DNA of 13,145 nt from Firmicutes bacterium UBA6132 (GTDB taxonomy: Bacteria > Bacillota_A > Clostridia > Tissierellales > Sedimentibacteraceae), in the NCBI GenBank assembly GCA_002435835.1, contig DIVM01000200.1:31135-44279 (forward strand), in the 5' to 3' direction. Positions 7,032-13,145 of this stretch are shown here, in pieces. Within the stretch, counting starts at the first letter, position 1; each line of letters opens with the position of its first letter. Below the pieces are notes generated by a model. It was given only the letters and a program-made list of their open reading frames with translations, did no database searches and was not told the DNA's origin. The position numbers and the translations under genes are program-made.

Positions 7032-8462
7032 CTAATTAACAGACTTTTGAGTTTGAGTTAAAGATGATATTACTACAAGCAATATAGAAGAAACACCAAG
7101 AGCAATAAGGACTTTATTATTTCCAAGAGCATTTACTTGACTAAGAACTGCTCCAACAACAATACTAATTCTCGCAGCCCATGGTGTTATTCTACTATTA
7201 TTTGTACCTTTTTCATGTGTCCTGTTTGGATCCTTTTTCCATATAAGACCAATAATTAATAACGGAACCAATCCAGCCCCTGCCATTGAATATGCTTTTG
7301 AAAATAACCCCAAGATAGAGCTTGAAAAAATTGCACTAATAGCAGAAAAAACTCCAACAACCACTGTAACTAATTTAGCGTATTTTACAAGTTGCTGATC
7401 AGTAACATCTGTTTTAAAAGGTCTTATTAAATCATTTACAATTAATATAGCTGCCGAATTAAGATTCGAGTCTGCTGATGACATTCCTGCTGCTAAAACC
7501 AAAGCAAATATCATACCTGCTACAGCAACTGGAATACGATTCATCATAAACCAAGCCATTGCATCTGTAGGAGATAAATCTTGATTTATTGTATAAATTA
7601 TCATACCAACTAAAGCTGTAAGCATTACCGCTAAAATAGCAATAATACCACTATATAACAATCCATTTCTTGCTGTTTTTGCATCTTTTGCCGAAAAACA
7701 TCTCTGCCAATATATCTGTGCAACTAAAATTCCAATAGTACCTGTTACAATCATATTTATTATTTTCATTGGATCAGATATTCCAAACTGCCACATTTCA
7801 GCTTTTCCTAACTCATTTAATCTTAATCCAATTTCAGAAATTGAAAAATTTACTTCTTTAAATGCAAAAATATAAAATATTGTTCCAAATATTAATACAA
7901 GTATTCCTTGTAGCAAGTCAGTCCAAACAACAGAATAAATTCCCCCAAATGTTGTGTAAACAATAAATATGGCTGAAAACAATATAATGATTGGAATAGG
8001 ATTTATTCCAGTAATAACATTAAAAATACTTCCTAATGCTTTTCCTTGTCCACCTACCCATGCAATCATAATAGAAGAAGCTAATACACCAGACATAGCT
8101 CTTGTTAGTTTATCTTTAATAATTAAATCATCAATTAATTCAGGAAATGTGTTAAATGTAAACCTACCTGCAAATTTAGCAATAAATAAAGCAAATAAAA
8201 TTTTTGAACCCTGTTCTCCAATAATAAAAGCCATCCATGACAAACCTGTCTCGTATCCACTTCCTGCATGACCAACGAAATTTCCTACACCCATTATTGT
8301 GGCAAACTGAGTAAAAAAAATCAAATATAGAGGAAATGTTTTCCCGCCTATTGCATAATTTGAAAAACTTAATCCTGCTTCATCTTTAAATTTTAAAGAA
8401 ATATACAGGAATGATAAGCACATTATAATTGTAATTATCCATAAAACTGTTCCTAAAGTCAT
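7032..8462 (-). CDS. Sodium:solute symporter (SSS family)
   Basis: A 476-residue membrane protein with about 13 hydrophobic helices, the normal size for the SSS family (PutP, PanF and relatives), which uses the sodium gradient to import an organic solute. Seen: NYAIGGKTFPLYLIFFTQFA near 36-55, the GNFVGHAGSGYETGLSW region, the signature GGIYSVVWTDLLQG with Trp180, and the helix-8 sodium-site sequence AAGMSSADSNLNSAA with Ser328-Ser329 and Asp331. The loop SAKDAKTARNG is also family-like. The substrate cannot be told from sequence alone: pantothenate, proline, amino acids and sugar acids are all possible. The ATG is preceded by AAGGAGG (complement of 8467-8473) at a tight 4-nt spacing. It is convergent with the dehydrogenase and lies downstream of the helicase gene on the same strand, but a terminator and 418 bp separate them. 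Confidence 0.85.
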   Translation of the reverse strand: MTLGTVLWIITIIMCLSFLYISLKFKDEAGLSFSNYAIGGKTFPLYLIFFTQFATIMGVGNFVGHAGSGYETGLSWMAFIIGEQGSKILFALFIAKFAGRFTFNTFPELIDDLIIKDKLTRAMSGVLASSIMIAWVGGQGKALGSIFNVITGINPIPIIILFSAIFIVYTTFGGIYSVVWTDLLQGILVLIFGTIFYIFAFKEVNFSISEIGLRLNELGKAEMWQFGISDPMKIINMIVTGTIGILVAQIYWQRCFSAKDAKTARNGLLYSGIIAILAVMLTALVGMIIYTINQDLSPTDAMAWFMMNRIPVAVAGMIFALVLAAGMSSADSNLNSAAILIVNDLIRPFKTDVTDQQLVKYAKLVTVVVGVFSAISAIFSSSILGLFSKAYSMAGAGLVPLLIIGLIWKKDPNRTHEKGTNNSRITPWAARISIVVGAVLSQVNALGNNKVLIALGVSSILLVVISSLTQTQKSVN

Positions 8463-8490
8463 AAAACCTCCTTATAATTTTTTTATTATA

Positions 8491-8520
8491 AATTTATTTA
8501 AAATTTAATAACTATTTCAA
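8491..8520 (-). promoter_or_regulatory. Possible promoter for the symporter gene
   Basis: On the minus strand, TTGAAA (8520-8515) and TAAATT (8496-8491) are 18 bp apart. The surroundings are nearly pure A/T, so such matches arise easily. An 18-bp palindrome (8530-8547) just upstream could be an operator, but this is a guess. Confidence 0.25.
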
Positions 8521-8550
8521 ATAAAATATATATTAAATATTTAATATTTG

Positions 8551-8572
8551 ACTACAGGGGTAGTGGCTTTGG
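8551..8572. other. GC-rich dyad of unknown role
   Basis: ACTAC (8551-8555), AGGG loop, GTAGT (8560-8564), then GGCTTTGG. Twelve of 22 bases are G or C in a spacer that is otherwise almost all A/T. It would fall upstream of the symporter promoter. I do not recognise it as a known riboswitch or operator. Confidence 0.4.
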
Positions 8573-8690
8573 TTTTTTATAGTATTTAAATATCTTAAAA
8601 TGAATATTAACAATAGAATTTTTCTATTACAGAGTATTTAGAAACGAAAGTAATTTAATTACTTTGTCATTATATGCAATTAATTATTAT

Positions 8691-8739
8691 AAAAATGTAA
8701 TTATACCTAATATGTAATTTTACTAATATGTAATTATTT
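8691..8739. repeat. Degenerate tandem repeat, three 16-17-bp units
   Basis: The core ATGTAATT recurs at 8695, 8712 and 8728, the last two within the longer shared string CTAATATGTAATT. Non-coding; no palindromic unit and no spacer structure, so not a CRISPR array. Confidence 0.55.
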
Positions 8740-8782
8740 TCTTTAATTATAAACGTATTAATATGTTATGTCAAGTTTTAAT

Positions 8783-8831
8783 AACAAAAAAATCAAAATA
8801 CCAATAATTTAAGAACTTTGATTTTTTTGTT
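8783..8831 (-). terminator. Terminator after the helicase gene
   Basis: A 15-bp perfect stem (AACAAAAAAATCAAA at 8783-8797 with its complement at 8817-8831) closes a 19-nt loop, about 50 bp past the helicase stop. The arms carry seven A and seven T, so it may act on both strands. On the plus strand the T-rich sequence continues after the stem. Confidence 0.6.
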
Positions 8832-8880
8832 GTTTTTGATAAAATAGTATAAATATAATAGATGATATATATAATTATTA

Positions 8881-11800
8881 TTATATTTTGAAACTTACTA
8901 TTGAATTCTCGACAGCTAATAATAGTTTTTCTTTTTCTGACTTATAATTTTTAACCCATTCAGTGGACCATATTCTGTAAATATTCCATCCCATATCATT
9001 TAAAACAGATTTTCTTAACCTATCTCTTTCTCTTACAGTTTTAGCTTTATGATATGTATGTCCATCACATTCAATGCCTAAAACAAATAATCCATTTAAT
9101 TTAGGATGTTTAACTGCCATGTCAATTCTGTATTCTGAAAAACCAACCTGTGTTTCAACAGAATATCCATTTTGAATTAAAAGATTGTAAACAGCTTCTT
9201 CAAATGGTGATTTAAATAAAGAAGTATCTGAACTATTTTTATTTTCAAAATAACTTTGTGTATTCATGGCATAATCTATGTATTGTCTTAACATCAAAAC
9301 ACCCTCTGCATTTGTTTTTTCTAAATTAATATCATCATGAGTTATTGATCCAATTAATTTAACATTAAATTTAGCACGAGTTATGGCAACATTAAGACGT
9401 CTATATCCTCCACTATAACTTAAAGGACCAAAATTCATATACATTATTCCATTTAGATCTTTTGCATATCCTATACTGATTATTATTGTATCCCTTTCGT
9501 CACCTTGAACATTTTCAAGATTTTTAATAAAGAAAGGTTCTTCTTTATCTTCATAAAAGAAATGTTCGTATGTAGGATTTGAAAGTCTTTTTTGTCTTAT
9601 AGCATTTTCTACTGCTTGTTGTTGCGCGAAACTGAAAGTTACAACCCCAAGTGATCTATTAGGAAACATGTCAAAATGTTCAAACACAGTATCAGCAACT
9701 TTCTTTGCTTCTAAAACATTGTTTTTCTTACCACCACGGTCATATATACCATTTTCAACATAAACATATTCAACACCAAAATCTATTGAACTTGTTTTAT
9801 ATGAAGGAAATGTTGTAAGTTCATTTTTATAAATTTTCTCATTAGAAAATGATATTAAATTCTCATTTCTACTTCTATAATGCCATTTAAGAGTTCTTTC
9901 TAAAATTGCATTTGAAGCTTCATCAAGAATTGAATCATAAGAATCAATATCGTCATAATATTCTTCGTCTTTCTCTAAATCATCTTCATTTGAATATAAG
10001 CTATTTTCTAAATAGGAAGAACTGAAAAATTTTGTTGGTGGAAGCTGGTACCTATCCCCTGCTATTATTACTTGTTTCCCACGAATAATTGTTCCAACTG
10101 CTTCTTCCGTGCACACCTGTGATGCTTCATCAAATATTACAACATCAAAATTATATAAATCAGAATTTAAATATAAACTAACTGATAATGGTGACATCAT
10201 TAAACAAGGTTTCAATGTTGTTAGCAAATTTGGTATTGCATTAAAAAGATTTCTTAAAGACATAGATTTTTTATGTTTGCTTAGTTCTCGTTTTAAAATA
10301 CCAATTTCATCTTCAGATGAAGTAGCCACATCATAATCAGGAATTTTTGATATCAACATTTCCCTTATTCTTAATTTTGCTATTTCAAATTGCAATTTAT
10401 CAAGCTCGACAAATTCATCAACCACTGATTGATGCTTTAAGCTTCTAAAATTATATAAATTAGGAAATTTATTTAACTCTATATCTAACCAAAGCCTATA
10501 AAATCTTTTTAAAAACGAGTTTAATATACAATCTCCAGTTATTTTCAAATTTTCACATTTGTCTATAAATTGTTCTAACCCTATGTTTACTAATTCGCTT
10601 TTAACTCTTTTGTAATCAATATATTCTTCTAACAAAGATACATTTAAGCAATTTTCAATCTTATCGTAAATATTATTTATATTTTGTGAGTATAATGATT
10701 CATAATTTTCAAATAAATCAGCAAACCATTTAAAATCAAAATCAATCATCAACTTTGCATTATTAAACTCATATAAATATTCTTTACACTTCTTTTGAAT
10801 TTTAGAGTCATTTAATACATCATCTATAAATTTTTCAGACAATTGATAGTTAATTAATATTTCATTAAAATTCATAGTAAATTCAAGGGCATTTATTAAA
10901 TCATCCCATTTTGTATTAATACCATCATAATAAAAATCATACTGCTCTTTTAAACTCTTTTCGTTTTTCATAAAAAACTGCTCTATATTTTGCAACTTAC
11001 CTAAGCGATTCAAATCAGACATTATTGTTTCTAATGGCAATTCAGCGTTTAATAAACGAGAAAAATCCTTGTATTTATTTAATGCGTTATTTAAAGCATT
11101 TATTATAACACCTAAGTAATTTGTAATTTCTTTTAAACTTAAATTATTATTTAATTTATCTTTATTCAATATTAAACTTAATTTTTCAACTAAATTTATT
11201 TTTTTAACATTATCGAACTTTTTCTTATATAATTCAAATTCATTTTTATTTATATTTCCATTTATTAAAGCTTGTTTTAATTTTTCAGGCACATCATAAT
11301 TTAAAATATTTTTGATTTTATTTACTATATCAATAGAATTTTTTATTTTATCAAAATCAGTGTCTTGACCTTTATAATTATTTCCTAAATAAATTTGAAG
11401 TAAATAATTGTTAGTTTTAAACCAATTATTAATATCCTTAACTTCCGCTATTTCATTAAGTAAATATATTAAATCTTCTAATTTATCATTATTAAAATTA
11501 TTTATTTTATATGTATTTATTATATCTATGTCATTTTTTATTTCATTTGAACTTTTTAAAATAAAATTAATTTCATTTAGAATCTCAGTTATTTCAACCT
11601 TTTGCAAGTCAATTCTCATAATTTCCGAAATAGTGTTAAAGGTTTCTGTTAATGTAATTTCGTTTAAATTAATAAAATGATCTTTTATAGAATTAAAATT
11701 ATCTTCCAGTAATATTAATTTTAAATTGTGTGGAATTTGGTAATTAATAAAATATTTTTTTAAATCCTTAAAATTTTCCCTTGACTTTTCTATAAGTTCC

Positions 11801-13145
11801 CAATTTGTAAACTGACCATTATATAAATGTTCAAGGGATACTTTAATCAATTGGTCTTGATCTTCTAACCACTTTTTATTTTCTTTTACAACTGATATAT
11901 CATTTAATAAAGAAATTATTTCTTCATCAGTAATTTTGGAATTTTGGTCTTTACTACATGCAATAATTATTTTTCTATCAAATTTGTAACTTGGTTTAAT
12001 ATGTTTTTTAAAGCCAACATATTCTAAATTAAAGCGTGATAAAATACCTTTATAGTCCACATTAAATATGTCATTGTTATATTTAGTTAGAATAACATTT
12101 GACATTTCTTCCGCTTGGTTTAATTTCCTTTTGATATCCATAATTAATTTGTCTATAATAGAATCTTTATAACTATCAAACCATGATGCAGCAGGCCTTG
12201 GACTTTCATTTATTAAATTCAATAATTTACCTAAAGAAATTAAATTTTCAATTTTTTTAATTTCTTTAAACTCAAACATTTCTGCTATTTTAGATGCTGA
12301 AATATAGGCATTTTCAAGTATTACATTTTTTTCGTTAAGCTCTTTAATATCATTGTTTATAAATTCATATATGTTTTTTTTATCAACATTTTTAATTTCA
12401 TTTATGTTGTATTTCTTAGCAATCAAATTTAGTATATCTTCATAACTTAAAGTTAATCTTTTTAAAAGTTCATCTTGATTTTCTTTAATAATTTGCATTT
12501 CATAATTTTTAGTTATATTTAAAGTTTTATTTTTTAAATTTAACTGACGTTCAGATCCGTCATTTAAAATTTTCATTACATCATTTATCTGTACTTCATT
12601 AAACCACCTATCAGTTGGAAGGGGATTTTCTTTTATTAATGATATAAGTTCATTTAATTTTACTAAATCATCTGAAATAATAGGTTCATCTAAGCCTACA
12701 ATATCGCAAATATTTGCACTTAAACTTATTATTTCGTTAAAATGTGTTTTTATTTCTTCACATTCATTAATTATATTTTCAGCATTTAATATTATATCTT
12801 TATTTGAATTATAATTTTTTAAATTAATATGCAACTTCACTTTATTAATTTCTTTTTCAATATATGCTGTAATTTCTTCATAGGATAATTTAAAAACTTT
12901 CTTTGAGTATCTGTGATTTAAATTATCTTTTATATTAAAATATTCATCACACATACCTTGATATATTTTAGCTTTACTTAAAAACTCATTAACATTAGCT
13001 GCTTTTAACCATGTATTAGATATCTTTTGAGTATTAGCAGTTAAGTTTAATATATTAGTTATTATTTCAGCATTAAAAACTGAATGATCAAATTTTATTC
13101 CAATTTCAGATGCAATCTCTTGATATATATCTATGAAACTTTCAA
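8881..13145 (-). CDS. Giant SF1 helicase with C-terminal Vsr/MTES_1575-like nuclease (Hhe-like defence candidate), N-terminus outside window
   Basis: The frame stays open through the right edge: 1420 residues are visible, and the Met codon at 12954 lies mid-protein, with no RBS and 63 in-frame residues before it. Residues here are numbered from that Met. Helicase core: VVIFDEASQ (motif II, Asp942), GDRYQLPP (motif III, Asp967-Gln970), WHYRSR from Trp1024, TFSFAQQQ near 1106, VQGDERD (motif V, Gln1150) and LNVAITRAK (motif VI, Arg1193). The Walker A loop is not visible and must lie upstream, as in DUF4011-type helicases where a long helical insert separates it from motif II. The insert holds W/F-centred modules; a short acidic patch lies at 990-1004. 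The C-terminus is a PD-(D/E)XK-like domain: SPFEEAV (Glu1252), YRIDMAV (Asp1278), IECDG (Glu1295, Asp1297), ERDRLR and RIWS (Trp1329). DUF4011-helicase-Vsr proteins (Hhe) have reported anti-phage activity. Function here is inferred; no partner gene follows, and a terminator closes the unit. Confidence 0.85.
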   Translation of the reverse strand, partial: ESFIDIYQEIASEIGIKFDHSVFNAEIITNILNLTANTQKISNTWLKAANVNEFLSKAKIYQGMCDEYFNIKDNLNHRYSKKVFKLSYEEITAYIEKEINKVKLHINLKNYNSNKDIILNAENIINECEEIKTHFNEIISLSANICDIVGLDEPIISDDLVKLNELISLIKENPLPTDRWFNEVQINDVMKILNDGSERQLNLKNKTLNITKNYEMQIIKENQDELLKRLTLSYEDILNLIAKKYNINEIKNVDKKNIYEFINNDIKELNEKNVILENAYISASKIAEMFEFKEIKKIENLISLGKLLNLINESPRPAASWFDSYKDSIIDKLIMDIKRKLNQAEEMSNVILTKYNNDIFNVDYKGILSRFNLEYVGFKKHIKPSYKFDRKIIIACSKDQNSKITDEEIISLLNDISVVKENKKWLEDQDQLIKVSLEHLYNGQFTNWELIEKSRENFKDLKKYFINYQIPHNLKLILLEDNFNSIKDHFINLNEITLTETFNTISEIMRIDLQKVEITEILNEINFILKSSNEIKNDIDIINTYKINNFNNDKLEDLIYLLNEIAEVKDINNWFKTNNYLLQIYLGNNYKGQDTDFDKIKNSIDIVNKIKNILNYDVPEKLKQALINGNINKNEFELYKKKFDNVKKINLVEKLSLILNKDKLNNNLSLKEITNYLGVIINALNNALNKYKDFSRLLNAELPLETIMSDLNRLGKLQNIEQFFMKNEKSLKEQYDFYYDGINTKWDDLINALEFTMNFNEILINYQLSEKFIDDVLNDSKIQKKCKEYLYEFNNAKLMIDFDFKWFADLFENYESLYSQNINNIYDKIENCLNVSLLEEYIDYKRVKSELVNIGLEQFIDKCENLKITGDCILNSFLKRFYRLWLDIELNKFPNLYNFRSLKHQSVVDEFVELDKLQFEIAKLRIREMLISKIPDYDVATSSEDEIGILKRELSKHKKSMSLRNLFNAIPNLLTTLKPCLMMSPLSVSLYLNSDLYNFDVVIFDEASQVCTEEAVGTIIRGKQVIIAGDRYQLPPTKFFSSSYLENSLYSNEDDLEKDEEYYDDIDSYDSILDEASNAILERTLKWHYRSRNENLISFSNEKIYKNELTTFPSYKTSSIDFGVEYVYVENGIYDRGGKKNNVLEAKKVADTVFEHFDMFPNRSLGVVTFSFAQQQAVENAIRQKRLSNPTYEHFFYEDKEEPFFIKNLENVQGDERDTIIISIGYAKDLNGIMYMNFGPLSYSGGYRRLNVAITRAKFNVKLIGSITHDDINLEKTNAEGVLMLRQYIDYAMNTQSYFENKNSSDTSLFKSPFEEAVYNLLIQNGYSVETQVGFSEYRIDMAVKHPKLNGLFVLGIECDGHTYHKAKTVRERDRLRKSVLNDMGWNIYRIWSTEWVKNYKSEKEKLLLAVENSIVSFKI
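10735..11922 (-). repeat. Three 149-residue helical modules inside the helicase insert
   Basis: Within the helicase protein, an aromatic residue (Trp362, Trp511, Phe660), a Gly 18 residues later (Gly380, Gly529, Gly678), Thr383/532/681 and Trp385/Phe534/Trp683 recur at exactly 149-residue (447-bp) steps. The motif reads (Y/D)-(N/K/D)-G-x-x-T-x-(W/F)-(E/D). A NYQIP/NYDVP/NYQLS segment follows about 20 residues later in each. DNA identity is low, so these are old protein repeats, not a recent duplication. Less regular modules with WF/WL lie further toward the N-terminus (Trp258, Trp117 and one 18 residues before the Met codon at 12954). Confidence 0.7.

Larger units (their letters stand above)
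8463..8880. other. AT-rich intergenic region between helicase and symporter genes
   Basis: No credible ORF lies in this 418-bp spacer. It holds, from left to right: the symporter ribosome site, a possible minus-strand promoter (8491-8520), an 18-bp perfect AT palindrome (8530-8547), a small GC-rich dyad (8551-8572), an 8-bp-stem hairpin (AAAGTAAT at 8647-8654 with ATTACTTT at 8658-8665), a degenerate tandem repeat (8691-8739) and the helicase terminator (8783-8831). Confidence 0.6.

Noticed and set aside
7969..8271. Plus-strand ORF of 100 codons within the symporter gene
   Set aside because: It is antisense to a well-supported SSS gene, without a ribosome site or recognisable motif.
8547..8590. 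Known riboswitch (preQ1-I or fluoride type) in the symporter leader
   Set aside because: The dyad and flanking bases do not fit the conserved cores I can recall for either strand, so it is reported only as an unexplained element.
10109..11680. Plus-strand ORFs antisense to the helicase
   Set aside because: Low-complexity products without ribosome sites, overlapping conserved helicase motifs on the other strand.
12952..12954. ATG at 12954 as the start of the helicase gene
   Set aside because: The frame stays open for 63 more codons to the window edge in the same helical, Asn/Lys-rich style, there is no ribosome site, and the required Walker A loop must lie further upstream.

Overview
This AT-rich window (roughly a quarter to 30% GC by eye) looks like the chromosome of a low-GC Gram-positive bacterium, probably a clostridial or tissierellial Firmicute. 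The signs are strong AGGAGG-type ribosome binding sites, TTG starts behind such sites, an ECF-type vitamin transporter component, and A/T-biased proteins rich in Asn, Lys and Ile. The species cannot be fixed from the sequence. I see no tRNA, rRNA, insertion sequence, phage gene or CRISPR array.

Left part (1-4134). A cut-off minus-strand gene at the left edge is a clear N-terminus of TcdA, the tRNA t6A-modifying ThiF/E1-like enzyme. A 341-bp AT-rich spacer with a small tandem repeat separates it from a plus-strand orphan Wzx-type flippase (TTG start, near-consensus promoter). Next come an ECF S component, probably the pantothenate transporter PanT, and coaBC, the bifunctional enzyme for steps two and three of pantothenate-to-CoA conversion. 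Uptake and use of vitamin B5 therefore sit side by side.

Middle part (4093-8462). A FUSC-family membrane protein (minus) is convergent with coaBC and divergent from a short-chain dehydrogenase resembling gluconate 5-dehydrogenase (plus). The dehydrogenase is convergent with a sodium:solute symporter (minus). Both convergent junctions share one long perfect hairpin, presumably a two-way terminator. The physiological link between these genes is unclear.

Right part (8463-13145). After a 418-bp AT-rich spacer with a terminator and a small GC-rich dyad lies the most interesting gene: a giant minus-strand SF1 helicase whose reading frame stays open through the right window edge (1420 residues visible). 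It has helicase motifs II, III, V and VI, a C-terminal Vsr/MTES_1575-like PD-(D/E)XK nuclease domain, and a huge helical insert before motif II. It matches the DUF4011-helicase-Vsr architecture, for which anti-phage activity has been reported under the name Hhe. The insert holds an array of W/F-centred modules; three show exact 149-residue spacing of a G-x-x-T-x-(W/F) motif. This is the best candidate defence system in the window. The family is known, but the periodic insert deserves a closer look.
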